Shown here piece after piece: positions 27,555 through 36,345 of a DNA stretch of 64,000 nt (its first letter is position 1; every line of letters begins with the position of its first letter). The notes beneath the pieces were generated by a model, which saw nothing but the letters and a program-made list of their open reading frames with translations, was not told the origin of the DNA and did no database searches. The DNA comes from Nocardia sp. NBC_00403 (lineage in GTDB: Bacteria > Actinomycetota > Actinomycetes > Mycobacteriales > Mycobacteriaceae), in NCBI RefSeq assembly GCF_036046055.1, contig NZ_CP107939.1, forward strand, positions 5,890,001 through 5,954,000, in the 5' to 3' direction. Both the position numbers and the translations under genes were made by a program.

Positions 27555-27938
27555 ATGACGACTCGACGCACTGTGCAAATCCGCAGAATCTACGACGACC
27601 CAACCCCTCGAGACGGCACCCGCGTCCTGGTGGACCGTCTCTGGCCCCGTGGCGTCAGCAAAACCAGAGCCCAGCTCGACGAATGGTGCAAGCAGATCGC
27701 TCCATCCACCGAACTGCGCACATGGTACGGCCACGACCCGGAACTCTTCGATGAATTCGCCCGCCGGTATCGCGACGAACTGACCGAGCCAGACCGCGCC
27801 GCCGCCCTCACACACCTGCGCGAACTGGCAGGCCAGAACAAACTCACATTGCTCACCGGCACCAAGAATACCGACATCAGCGAAGCAGCCGTACTCGCCG
27901 ATCTCGTCGCACAATCGAACAGATCCCTCGAAAAGTGA
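27555..27938 (+). CDS. DUF488 family protein
   Basis: 127 aa; start at the second of two adjacent ATGs (27555), six bases after GGAGG. DUF488 hallmarks: VQIRRIYDDPTPRDGTRVLV, then DRLWPRGVSKTRAQLDEW, LRTWYGHDPELFDEFARRYR and LTLLTGTKNTDISEAAVLAD. In other family members the last element is a C/G-x-E motif near a strand. The biochemical role is unknown; it is conserved in many bacteria. No operon partner. Confidence 0.8.
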   Translation: MTTRRTVQIRRIYDDPTPRDGTRVLVDRLWPRGVSKTRAQLDEWCKQIAPSTELRTWYGHDPELFDEFARRYRDELTEPDRAAALTHLRELAGQNKLTLLTGTKNTDISEAAVLADLVAQSNRSLEK

Positions 27939-28169
27939 TAGACGGCAACGCAGGTTGGCCGTGGAAGCAAAGAGCCCTCGCCGTACACATCGCACGAGGC
28001 GCGACACCGGAGATCTCATCTGGTGGATGCGGCGCGCGGGGTATTGATGGCGTCCATCCTGATGTACCAGTGTCGCGAAAGCTGGACCGACTTCTTTGTC
28101 CACCAACGTCTACTGGTCGCGTCGGGCGCTTGATCGCGCTGCACCGTCGATTCGACACAGGAGCGGCTC

Positions 28170-29693
28170 ATGGTGACGTTGGACCGGTTGGCGAACGTAC
28201 TGGGTGGCTATGGGATCCGTTTGCGGTTGTGTTCGGTTCCCCGGTCCACCCAATTGCGCAGTGTGGTGATCCGCGGGGCCGATCAGGACCCCACTGAAGC
28301 GGGTGATGTGCTGCTGGGCATCGGGGCACGCTCGGTGCAGGAGGTGGTGGACTGGGCAGTGTCGACGCGGGCTGTCGTCGCGCTCATCCGTGGGGGTGAG
28401 GAGATCGCGGATGAGCCGGAGATCGAGGGTGTGGCGGTGATGGTGGTCGATCCTGCGGTGGCCTGGAGCGAGGTGGCCGCGGTGGTCTACGGGTTGGTGC
28501 TGGAAGGACGCGAGACCGAGGCCGGTCGCGGCCCGACCGATTTGTTCGCTTTGGCCGACAGTCTGGCCGACGCGGTCGGGGGTGCGGTGACGATCGAGGA
28601 CCGGCTGTCTCGGGTGCTGGCGTATTCGAGGCCGCAGCAGCACCTCGACCCCGCACGGGTCGAGACGATCCTGGGCCGGGAGATGCCGCAGTGGTTGCGG
28701 GCGGTGTTCGATGCGCACGGTGTTTTCACACACTTGGCGGTCTCGGAGGAACCGTTGTTCGTTCCCGCGCAGGCAGAACATGGTGTGACGGGGCGGATGG
28801 TCGTGGCCGTGCGTGTGGGCCGGCAACTGCTGGGTTCGGTATGGGTGTCGTGCCCAGCACCGTTACACGGGGCTCGACGGATGGCCTTGGCCGACGGCGC
28901 ACGCACGGTGGCCCTGCACCTGTTGCGGTCAAGGGCCAGCGCGGACCTGGAACGTCAAGTGGAATCCGAACTGGTGATCAGTTTGCTGGAGGGCGCCGCG
29001 GACGCGGCGACGGTGGCCAGCAGGCTGGGGTTGGCGCCGCAGAGTTTGCGGGCGATCGCGCTGCGCGCACGGATCGCCGACGAGCAGCACGCCGCGCTGC
29101 TGCTGATCTTCGAGCGAGCAACAACCGGATTCGGCTGGTCCCGTTCGAGCCGCAGCGCCCTGGTCGGCGACACCATTTACACCGTGCTGCCCGCAGATCA
29201 GGCGGCGACGGCACGCCACTGGATCAGCGAGCTACAGGCGGCGCTGCCCGCGCAGATGACGGTGTTGGCCGGCATCAGCGGTGGGGCCCGGGCCACGGAA
29301 TTGGCGTTGGCGCGCCAAGAGGCCGAGGAATGCCTGGCGCTGCACGAGGCCCACTCATCGGATGCTGCGCCCCCCGCCTATGACGAGTCGTGGGACGAGA
29401 TCCTGCTGCAACGATTGCGCGCCGCAGGGCTTTCCGGACGCACCCCCGCACGCGGGCCGGTGTCGCAGTTGCGACGCCACGACCAGGCAAACTCCACCCA
29501 CTACGTGGCAACGCTGCGCGCCTGGTTGCAGGCCCAAGGCGACCCCGCCCAGGCAGGCGCACAGCTCGGCGTGCACGAGAACACCATCCGTAACCGGCTG
29601 CGCAAGATGGCAGAGGTAACCAACCTCGGCTTGGACGACCCCCGCAAACGGCTCGCCATGATGATCGAACTCGCCATCACCGACAACGAATGA
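28170..29693 (+). CDS. PucR/CdaR-family transcriptional regulator
   Basis: 507 aa, ATG 28170 with AGGAG. The N-terminal PucR domain (TQLRSVVIRGADQDPTEAGD, VLLGIGARSVQEVVDWAVST) is followed by a GAF-like central part (FALADSLADAVGGAVTIEDR, LSRVLAY). The C-terminal PucR-type helix-turn-helix is at about 460-490 (QAGAQLGVHENTIRNRLRKM). Family members regulate purine, amino-acid or stress genes in response to small ligands. It is the first gene of a co-directional group with a GreA-like factor, a CBS protein and a DksA-like protein, and may control them. Confidence 0.85.
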   Translation: MVTLDRLANVLGGYGIRLRLCSVPRSTQLRSVVIRGADQDPTEAGDVLLGIGARSVQEVVDWAVSTRAVVALIRGGEEIADEPEIEGVAVMVVDPAVAWSEVAAVVYGLVLEGRETEAGRGPTDLFALADSLADAVGGAVTIEDRLSRVLAYSRPQQHLDPARVETILGREMPQWLRAVFDAHGVFTHLAVSEEPLFVPAQAEHGVTGRMVVAVRVGRQLLGSVWVSCPAPLHGARRMALADGARTVALHLLRSRASADLERQVESELVISLLEGAADAATVASRLGLAPQSLRAIALRARIADEQHAALLLIFERATTGFGWSRSSRSALVGDTIYTVLPADQAATARHWISELQAALPAQMTVLAGISGGARATELALARQEAEECLALHEAHSSDAAPPAYDESWDEILLQRLRAAGLSGRTPARGPVSQLRRHDQANSTHYVATLRAWLQAQGDPAQAGAQLGVHENTIRNRLRKMAEVTNLGLDDPRKRLAMMIELAITDNE

Positions 29694-30051
29694 CTGCGCT
29701 GTGCCATCGCCACAAATCTCGACGCCTCGATTGTCGGATCAGCGCAACCGATCGCCTCGACAACCACGCCATCATGGAGTTGACAAGAACGCCCCAGGTG
29801 GCAGGAGCGACATGGTGAGCATCGATCGGCCCGACAACCGACCATAGCCAGCCATATTGTCGCCGAAGACGCGGCTACAGACCGGACGCGCCGCGCGAAT
29901 CGATTCGGCACGACCCGCGATACCCGTGGGTCCCAGCGACTCAGACCCGGCCCGACATCAGGGCCTGCGCGTTGTCAGGGGCGGCACCGCCGCCTTGGCC
30001 CGCCCCTGACGACAATCTCCAACCCAGCCAGAAAGGAAGGGATACAACCAC
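29694..30051. other. 358-base leader region before the GreA-like gene
   Basis: No gene seen. It contains the hairpin at 29974-30010 (separate entry) and ends in the ribosome site AAGGAAGG. Its length suggests a separate promoter for the downstream genes. Confidence 0.5.
29974..30010 (+). promoter_or_regulatory. hairpin upstream of the GreA-like gene
   Basis: GTCAGGGGCGG (29974-29984) pairs perfectly with CCGCCCCTGAC (30000-30010); the 15-base loop CACCGCCGCCTTGGC contains a further small GC pairing. It ends 42 bases before the start codon, so it is either a terminator of the pucR transcript or an attenuator/5'-UTR stem. Confidence 0.5.
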
Positions 30052-30534
30052 ATGACCAGTACCGCAGGCGTCTGGATGACATCACAAGCCCATGATCGGC
30101 TTCAGACCGAATTGCACGAACTGCTCACCCGAGGCGACATCGAGCCCGATGAGGACAGTGGCGAATACGCACGCAACCAGGCTCTGCATTCCGCACGCCA
30201 GGCACGCATCCGCCGGATCCACCACCTGCTCAGCAACGCCCTCATCGGTCGCAACCCACCCGACGACGGAATCGCCGAGCCCGGCATGGTCTTGACCGTC
30301 CGCTACGACGACACCAGAGCGGTCGAGACGTTCCTGCTCGCAGTACGCGAAGCCGAACGCACCGAGACGGAGGTCTACTCCGTGCAATCGCCACTAGGGC
30401 GCGCCATCACCGGGGCCCGACCGGGCGAACGCCGTACCTACCGCGGCCCCAGCGGCGCGACCATGGCAGTGACGCTGCTACACGCGGTCCCCTACGGGGC
30501 TGACGGACCCAGCCCCCAGCCGGTAACTAGCTGA
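30052..30534 (+). CDS. GreA/GreB-type RNA polymerase-associated factor
   Basis: 160 aa with an N-terminal helical hairpin (MTSQAHDRLQTELHELLTRG, then EYARNQALHSARQARIRRIH) and a C-terminal FKBP-like domain ending in SPLGRAITGARPGERRTYRG. This is the layout of GreA-like proteins and Rnk-type relatives. GreA proteins enter the RNA polymerase secondary channel to rescue backtracked complexes; the acidic tip (IEPDEDSGE) is in the right place. The next gene starts 15 bases after the stop, so the two are probably co-transcribed. Confidence 0.75.
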   Translation: MTSTAGVWMTSQAHDRLQTELHELLTRGDIEPDEDSGEYARNQALHSARQARIRRIHHLLSNALIGRNPPDDGIAEPGMVLTVRYDDTRAVETFLLAVREAERTETEVYSVQSPLGRAITGARPGERRTYRGPSGATMAVTLLHAVPYGADGPSPQPVTS

Positions 30535-30549
30535 ACGGAGTTGAACGGA

Positions 30550-31125
30550 ATGAAGAACATGCGGGTATGCGAGGTCATGCAACGACCGATCATCGCCGTG
30601 CGGCACAACAACACGGCACGCGAGGCGGCGCTGATGCTCGCCGAACTGGGCTACGCAGCGTTGCCCGTTCTCGACCAGAACGATCGCCTCATCGGGGTAC
30701 TCACCAGCGGCGACCTCTTGCGGGCAGGCGAACTCAACGACACGGTCAGTTCAGTGATGACCACACCGGCGGTCTCGGTCCCCGACAACGCCGCACTGGC
30801 CGAGGTCATGAGCAGGCTGATAACGCACGGACTGCGCAGTCTGCCAGTCGTCGATGGCGGCAGCCGCGTGATCGGCATGTTCAGCCGCGGCGACGCGTTG
30901 CGACTCATGCTCACCCCCGACGACGCACTCGTCGCCGATGCACAGAACCTGCTGGATCAATACACCGGCGCACGGCGCTGGCATGTCACCGTCCACGAAG
31001 GCGACGCCACCATCTCCGGCCGGTTCGCCGACCAATCCGAGCGGCGAATCACCATAGCCCTCACCCGTACAGTGCCCGGTATCCGCACCGCGACCATCGC
31101 GACCACGCCAGCCGCCGCGCACTGA
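30550..31125 (+). CDS. CBS-domain pair protein with BON-like tail
   Basis: 191 aa; ATG 30550 chosen over the in-frame TTG at 30541 because GGAG lies nine bases upstream. Two CBS motifs: VCEVMQRPIIAVRHNNTARE...LPVLDQNDRLIGVLTSGDLL and VSSVMTTPAVSVPDNAALAE...LPVVDGGSRVIGMFSRGDAL. The tail (ARRWHVTVHEGDATISGRFA) resembles a BON-like module. CBS pairs bind adenosyl nucleotides; related proteins such as Hrp1 belong to the mycobacterial hypoxia/dormancy response. It follows the GreA-like gene closely. Confidence 0.8.
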   Translation: MKNMRVCEVMQRPIIAVRHNNTAREAALMLAELGYAALPVLDQNDRLIGVLTSGDLLRAGELNDTVSSVMTTPAVSVPDNAALAEVMSRLITHGLRSLPVVDGGSRVIGMFSRGDALRLMLTPDDALVADAQNLLDQYTGARRWHVTVHEGDATISGRFADQSERRITIALTRTVPGIRTATIATTPAAAH

Positions 31126-31828
31126 CCCGGCAACCGCAACAGTCCGAATCCAACCTTCGACATAAGCGGCGTACCGCCACATCGATGGATTCAGCCGTGT
31201 GGAGCCGAACGTGGACAGATTGTGGCCACTGAACAAGATGCGCCGGGTATTGGCCGCACCTGGTCGCAGCTCGCGCTATCACACAGCCCTGGGGCATATC
31301 GGTCCGCGCACACATCGCCGCCGAATAGCCCACCACGCTGCTGGTGGCCTTCGCTCCGGCGACCACGGGGTTCGACTTTTTCACGCCCGGCTCGCAGCAC
31401 CTGTCCGGGAATACCTTGTACACGATCGTCCCCGGTGAGGTACTCGAGCGCGGGAGGTGTCCAGGCGCCCCGCGACAATCGGCCGGGCGTTGTCGGGATC
31501 CGGCTACCTCATCCGGACCATCACCCGGCCGCTGGGATCCTGTCGCTAACGACCGCAGCCCGACTCGACCATCCACCTACTGTCGCACTTCCCGCCTGGC
31601 GCTGTCGAAAACGGACCCAGGGATACGAGTGGAGAAATCGGAGAAGTGGCGCACCCGCAATTGTCGCGGACGGACAAGCGCCGCCGTTCCATGTAAACGA
31701 TCCTGGAGTTGTCAGCGAATATTCGGATGGCGTCGTGGTGATACAGCAGCCGCTGGCAGGGCGGCCCACCCCTTCTCACTCGACCGCATCTCGAACCACA
31801 TTCCCACCACCAGTCCTGGAGACCCCGG
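31126..31828. other. 700-base gap, no recognised gene
   Basis: The best open frame (plus, about 31340-31480) begins LLVAFAPATTGFDFFTPGSQ but soon turns Arg/Ser/Pro-rich and has no family I recognise. The GGAG ribosome site for the next gene lies at 31817-31820. This might be eroded coding DNA. Confidence 0.4.
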
Positions 31829-32236
31829 ATGACCCACGCGCACCCCTTCTCACGCGCACGTCTTATCGACCACCTACCCGCACTGCGAGCCACACTGCAC
31901 CAGCAACGCCGCTTCCGCCTGCAGCAGTTGGCCGAACTCGAATCCGATATCGACCGAGCCGCCGCACCCGCCAACGTGGCTGATACGGCCAGACATGAGG
32001 TCACCATCAAGTTGGCCGCGGCAGCACGACAAGCGTTGGCCGACCTCGATGAAACCCTCATGCTCATCACCACAGGCCGTTACGGCCGCTGCGGCCGCTG
32101 TTATGCCGAGATCCCGATCCACCTCCTACAAACCATTCCCACTTCGAGGTGGTGCCTGAATTGTCGGCAGCATCTCACCCCCGCGGGCCCAATGCCGGTT
32201 CCAACCGATGCGCATCCCGCTCGCGGCCGCCGATAA
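31829..32236 (+). CDS. DksA/TraR C4 zinc-finger protein
   Basis: 135 aa. N-terminal helical hairpin (LRATLHQQRRFRLQQLAELE) and a C-terminal C4 zinc finger GRCGRCYAEIPIHLLQTIPT...CLNCRQH with C88, C91, C109 and C112, the DksA/TraR pattern. DksA-type proteins bind the RNA polymerase secondary channel and modulate transcription under stress. Together with the nearby GreA-like gene this gives two proteins that would use the same channel. Confidence 0.8.
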   Translation: MTHAHPFSRARLIDHLPALRATLHQQRRFRLQQLAELESDIDRAAAPANVADTARHEVTIKLAAAARQALADLDETLMLITTGRYGRCGRCYAEIPIHLLQTIPTSRWCLNCRQHLTPAGPMPVPTDAHPARGRR

Positions 32237-32429
32237 GGTGAACTCACCTCCGAGTCCGGCTGTGCTGCAAGCTATATCGCGTGTAGGCGATGGTGCTTGT
32301 CCTCGGACACGAACAGGATCACTCCTTCGTCCTCGACGTCGCCGGTGCGTTCGGCCACAGCGCAGGTCGCTGGCCGATCGGTTCGGGGTTTCTCCAGCTC
32401 CCCCGCCCGTCGGGCAGCGGTAGTGGTCC
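32237..32429. other. intergenic with uncertain minus-strand frame
   Basis: An 84-codon minus-strand frame (32272-32526) ends VILFVSEDKHHRLHAI. Composition is plausible but no start signal or family is evident, and it overlaps the plus-strand scrap next to it. Confidence 0.25.
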
Positions 32430-32539
32430 GGATCCGTGAGTGAGGCAGTTCGATAGCCGCCCGCAGCGGGTCAGGCGACAAGGTATGCGAAGAAATCGCC
32501 GGTCCACTGACCGAACGCCAACTCACACTTCTGCAGAAC
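32430..32539 (+). pseudogene. gene-tail scrap with GPLTxRQLTLL motif
   Basis: The plus strand reads SGSGDKVCEEIAGPLTERQL then TLLQN, ending exactly at the IS3 left end. It closely resembles the scrap at 42751-42885 (IEEGQEALAGPLTQRQLTLL, then RRWWNGG). Both appear to be C-terminal remains of the same unidentified small protein. Confidence 0.4.
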
Positions 32540-32579
32540 GGGACTGCCCCGAGTTCGGTTGACTCGCGGGTGTGGTGTT

Positions 32580-33442
32580 TCAGGCCGCGAGCGCGGGCTG
32601 GTTCATTGTCTCAAACTCGATCGGCGTGAGTCGGCCGAGTCGGCGTTGGCGGCGGGTGCGGTGGTAGGTCTTCTCGATCCAGACCACGATCGCCAACCGC
32701 AGTTCCGCGCGAGTCGCCCAGCGCTGCCGGTCCAGGACATTCTTCTGCAGCAGCGCGAAGAACGACTCCATTGCCGCGTTGTCACCACACGCCCCGACCC
32801 TGCCATCGAACCTCGTAAACCGTTGAACAACAACGCGTTAACGAACTTTCGAGACCGAAATTGACTGCCCCTGTCCGAGTGGGCAACCGTCGCGGCAGGT
32901 GCACGGAAAGCGACCGCGTTGTTCAACGCCGACACTGCCAGCGACGCCTTCATCCGTGAATCGATCGAGTACCCGACGATCCGGTTGGAGAACACATCCT
33001 TGACAGCGCACAAATACAATTTGCCCTCGTCGGTGGCGTGCTCGGTGATGTCGGTCAACCACACCGTGTTCGGGGCGTTCGTGGTGAATCGGCGCCCGAC
33101 GAGGTCGTCGTGGACCGGCGGACCGGATCTGCGGTTCAACCCGCGCTTCTTGGCGAACACACTCCAGATCCGCTGCTGAGAACACAATCTGGCGACCCGG
33201 TTCTCGCTCGCACGGATTCCGCGGGCGGGCAGTTCGTCGGCGATGAATCGGTAACCGAACGCGGGGTCGTCGGCATGGATGTCATAGGCGGCGTTGATCA
33301 GATGCGCATCGTCCCAATCACGTTGGCAGACAGAGTGTTTCTTCCAGCTATAGAATGCTTGCGGGGAGAAACCGAGCACCCGGCAGGTCACCGCGACGGG
33401 GATACCATCGGCGGCCAGGTCGAGGACCAGCGGGTAGGTCAT
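32580..33442 (-). pseudogene. IS3 orfB transposase, frameshifted
   Basis: From ATG 33442 it reads MTYPLVLDLAADGIPVAVTC, an HTH_21 segment (INAAYDIHADDPAFGYRFIA) and the rve core with the first two acidic residues (NTVWLTDITEH and VAHSDRGSQFRS). Near 32803 one extra base moves the frame from GSMAGSGRVVTT to the expected GRVGACGDNAAMESFFALLQ, which carries the catalytic Glu and the C-terminus to 32580. Without correction the enzyme lacks the third catalytic residue. Confidence 0.8.
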
Positions 33443-33723
33443 TTTGGGTTCACATCGCGGGAGAAATAGGCGACCGCGCGGCGCATGACCTCGGCTTCCT
33501 GTTCGAGCTGCCGGATCCGCTTGCGGGCCTCCCGCAACTCGGCCGACTCGTCGCGGGTCGCACCCGGGCGGTGACCGTCGGAGATATCGGCCTGTTTCAC
33601 CCAATTCTTCACGCAGCTCTGCGAAATCCCGAAGTCTCTTGCGATATGGGTCAACGGAATCTCGCCCTTGCGGGCGACAGCGACCACGTCGCGGCGGAAC
33701 TCCTCGGGATAGGGCTTGGGCAT
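33439..33723 (-). CDS. IS3 orfA (HTH protein)
   Basis: 94 aa, intact. The helix-turn-helix is EIPLTHIARDFGISQSCVKN, followed by the leucine-zipper-like helix SAELREARKRIRQLEQEAEV typical of IS3 OrfA. It overlaps orfB by 4 bases (ATGA), so the fusion transposase would form by coupling or frameshifting. Confidence 0.85.
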   Translation of the reverse strand: MPKPYPEEFRRDVVAVARKGEIPLTHIARDFGISQSCVKNWVKQADISDGHRPGATRDESAELREARKRIRQLEQEAEVMRRAVAYFSRDVNPK

Positions 33724-33790
33724 GTCGATGATCCTTCCACTGCGAGGAAGTCCTCACAGGTCAGGAGTCAACCGAACCGGGGGCAGTCCC

Positions 33791-34180
33791 GATTGCCGTT
33801 GTCACGGTCGGGTCGTGAGTTATGTCTCGTATCACCAACGCAGACCAGCTAAAAACGATGCGAACAAAACTACAATAGCGTGACGTTTTGAACCAATCAT
33901 CGTGACGAATCGTCGACTTACTTGAGATTGGTGTCAGGGCCGGGCCCGGGCGAGGATTCGGTCCCTGTTGAGATGCTCCGTCAATGCGGCTGCCTGCCTG
34001 TCCTCTGACTGGTACGGCGATGCCGGGTTCCAAAAATACACGCCGAGACAGAGACTCAGCGCGTGACCGTCGGTCTATGCCGAAGGACAGACCGGGCCTC
34101 CGCCCTCCAGACGGTGGGAATCGCGAAGCCGTTCGAGTGCACGGTAGCGTGCAGGCGCCGCACCGGCGGACCGGGCGCTT
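33791..34180. other. 390-base gap, partly AT-rich
   Basis: No gene seen. The stretch 33845-33920 is richer in A and T than anything nearby (GCTAAAAACGATGCGAACAA) and could hold promoter elements or a foreign insertion edge. Confidence 0.35.
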
Positions 34181-35185
34181 TCAGAACTCGTCGGGACAGC
34201 CACACGACCCCCTGGTGTGCAGGACCGCCTCGAGGTTCACCACACCGGGCCGGGGCGTGCGGTCCTCGATCTGTTCGAGCAGCAGATCGACCGCGGTCTC
34301 GCCCATGCGCCGGGTGGGCTGCACCATGGTGGTCAGTCCGGGCCTGGTGTAGCGGGAGTACTCGATTCCATCGAAGGCGACGACCGCGAGGTCGTCGGGC
34401 ACCCGCAGCCCGGCATCGTAGGCCGCACGCAGCATACCGATCGCCTGGAGGTCGCTGGTCACGAATACCGCTATGGGGCGGCGCGAGTCGGCCATGAGGT
34501 CGGCCAGTGCGCGGTAGCCGGCGGCGCCGCCGAAATCCGTTCGCACGATGCGCCCTTCGGCCAATCCAGCGGCCGCCAGCGCGTTGCGGTAGCCCTGCAC
34601 GCGGTCCTCGGCGGTGGACACATGTGGGCCGCTCAGACAGGCGATATCGCGGTGACCGTGCTCGATTAGATGTGCGACGGCCTGCTGTGCGCCCGCGACC
34701 GAATCACACATCACATGCGCGCAACGCGCCGGATCGATGACGCGGTCCAGCGCGACCAGCACCATTCCGGCCTCCTCGCACGCGTCGGCGACACCGGTCT
34801 CCCATGACGACGAAATCGCAATCAGCCCTTCGACTCTACGATCGATAAAGGTGCGCACATAGGCGCGTTCGCGTTCCTGGTCGCCGGCCGCATTGCCGAC
34901 GAACAGCGGATATCCCCGTGCGAAGGCGGCTGCCTCGATGACCGCGGATAGTTCGGCGAAGAACGGGTTGGCCCCGTCGGGGATCACCATGCCGAGCGCG
35001 TGCCCGCGATTCATGCGCAGGCTGCGCGCGGACATGTTGGGCCGGTAGCCGAGTTCGGCGATGGCGGCCTCGATGCGGGCCCTGGTCGCGGGCGCGACCT
35101 GCCGCGGACCTCCATTGAGCACGTAGCTCACCAGCGCCGGTGATGTACCGGCGAGCCGCGCCACGTCGGCTCGTGTGACTGCCAT
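34181..35185 (-). CDS. LacI-family repressor of the ribose-type operon
   Basis: 334 aa. The N-terminal LacI headpiece is AVTRADVARLAGTSPALVSY then VLNGGPRQVAPATRARIEAA, with the hinge helix in YRPNMSARSLR. A periplasmic-binding-like sugar sensor domain follows (LGMVIPDGANPFFAELSAVI; AVVAFDGIEYSRYTRPGLTT). Start ATG 35185 is preceded by AAGGAGAGAA. It is divergent from the sugar ABC operon, with a large palindrome in between, so it should repress that operon until the sugar binds. Confidence 0.9.
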   Translation of the reverse strand: MAVTRADVARLAGTSPALVSYVLNGGPRQVAPATRARIEAAIAELGYRPNMSARSLRMNRGHALGMVIPDGANPFFAELSAVIEAAAFARGYPLFVGNAAGDQERERAYVRTFIDRRVEGLIAISSSWETGVADACEEAGMVLVALDRVIDPARCAHVMCDSVAGAQQAVAHLIEHGHRDIACLSGPHVSTAEDRVQGYRNALAAAGLAEGRIVRTDFGGAAGYRALADLMADSRRPIAVFVTSDLQAIGMLRAAYDAGLRVPDDLAVVAFDGIEYSRYTRPGLTTMVQPTRRMGETAVDLLLEQIEDRTPRPGVVNLEAVLHTRGSCGCPDEF

Positions 35186-35269
35186 CTGAATTCTCTCCTT
35201 GCTCCGACCGTCCATCCAAGCACTCCGCATTAGCACTTGACAGTCGGTGACTCGGGTCACACACTACTC

Positions 35270-35299
35270 ATCAACTCGCGTTGATCAACACGAGTTGAT
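35270..35299. promoter_or_regulatory. 30-nt palindrome, LacI-type operator
   Basis: ATCAACTCGCGTTGA (35270-35284) is matched at 14 of 15 positions by the complement of 35285-35299. The centre GTTGATCAAC is itself a perfect palindrome. It lies 85 bases from the repressor start and 27 bases before the binding-protein start. Confidence 0.75.
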
Positions 35300-35325
35300 A
35301 CCGAAACGGATAGGTCGAACTCACG

Positions 35326-36345
35326 ATGAATGCTCGATTCAGGTGTGCAATGGTGCCGCTTGTCCTCATCGGCGCGCTCGCCGCCGCCGCCTGCGGTCGC
35401 GGCGGTCAGGACGCGGGCGACGGCGATTTCAAGATCGCCATCGTCACCCGGAACTTCACCAACCCCTACTGGGCGGCCCTGCGCGACGGTGCCCTCGCGG
35501 AGGGGCAACGGCTCGGCGTGAAGGTCACGGTGCAGGCCGGGCAGTCCGAGACCGATGCCGACGGTGAAAACGCCCAGATCTCGACCTTGGCCGCGCAGGG
35601 CTATGACTGCTTCGGTGTGGTGCCGGTCAACGCGACGAATGTGATCACGCCGCTCACGCCGGTGGCGCGCAAAAATATCCCGATCCTCGACCTCGACACC
35701 CAAATCGACGCGAAGGCCTCTGAGCAGGCCGGGGTGTCCTACGCGAGCTTCATCGGTTCGGACAATCTCGATGCCGGTCGCATCGCCGGTCAGCATATGC
35801 TCGACGCGCTCGGTGGCACCGGCAAGATCGCCATCCTGCAGGGCATCGCGGGCGAGCAGAACGGCATCAACCGCGACAAGGGCTTCACCGACACCGTCGC
35901 AGGCAAGCTGGACATCGTGCAGAAGGCGCCCGCCGACTACGAACAAGATAAGGGTTTGCAGGTCACCGAGGCGATCCTGAAGGCGCACCCCGACATCACC
36001 GGTATTTTCGCCGCCAACGACACTATGGGCTTGGGCGCCGCACAGGCGATCAAGAACGCGGGCAAGACCGGCCAGATCAAAGTGATCTCCGTCGACGGCA
36101 TCCAGGCCGCCCTCGACGCCGTCAAGGCGGGCACCCTGACCGGCACAGTGACCCAATACCCCTATGCCGAAGGACAACTCGCGGTCCAGAGCTGCCTGGC
36201 CCAACACCAGGGCAAGAAGCTGCCCGAGCGGGTGGTCTCGCCCATCGCCTTCATCGGCAAGGACAATGTCGAGCAGCAGATCTCGGCGTTCCCGCGTCCG
36301 ATTGTCGCATTCGACAACCCAGTGGAAGGGCTGCTGAACAAGTGA
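35326..36345 (+). CDS. sugar ABC transporter substrate-binding lipoprotein (ribose type)
   Basis: 339 aa. Lipoprotein signal with lipobox LAAAAC (C23). The mature part is a type I periplasmic-binding protein: FKIAIVTRNFTNPYWAALRD, DCFGVVPVNATNVITPLTPV, GKIAILQGIAGEQNGINRDK and DITGIFAANDTMGLGAAQAI are the RbsB-family landmarks. It delivers a monosaccharide, most likely ribose judging by the kinase and pyranase in the operon. The permease GTG overlaps its stop by four bases. Confidence 0.9.
   Translation: MNARFRCAMVPLVLIGALAAAACGRGGQDAGDGDFKIAIVTRNFTNPYWAALRDGALAEGQRLGVKVTVQAGQSETDADGENAQISTLAAQGYDCFGVVPVNATNVITPLTPVARKNIPILDLDTQIDAKASEQAGVSYASFIGSDNLDAGRIAGQHMLDALGGTGKIAILQGIAGEQNGINRDKGFTDTVAGKLDIVQKAPADYEQDKGLQVTEAILKAHPDITGIFAANDTMGLGAAQAIKNAGKTGQIKVISVDGIQAALDAVKAGTLTGTVTQYPYAEGQLAVQSCLAQHQGKKLPERVVSPIAFIGKDNVEQQISAFPRPIVAFDNPVEGLLNK

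Larger units (their letters stand above)
32540..33790 (-). mobile_element. IS3-family insertion sequence
   Basis: 1251 bp with imperfect inverted repeats: GGGACTGCCCCGAGTTCGGT (32540-32559) and the complement of 33764-33790, which reads GGGACTGCCCCCGGTTCGGT. It carries orfA and orfB on the minus strand with a 4-base ATGA overlap. No 3-bp target duplication was found (AAC left, GAT right). orfB is frameshifted. Confidence 0.85.
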
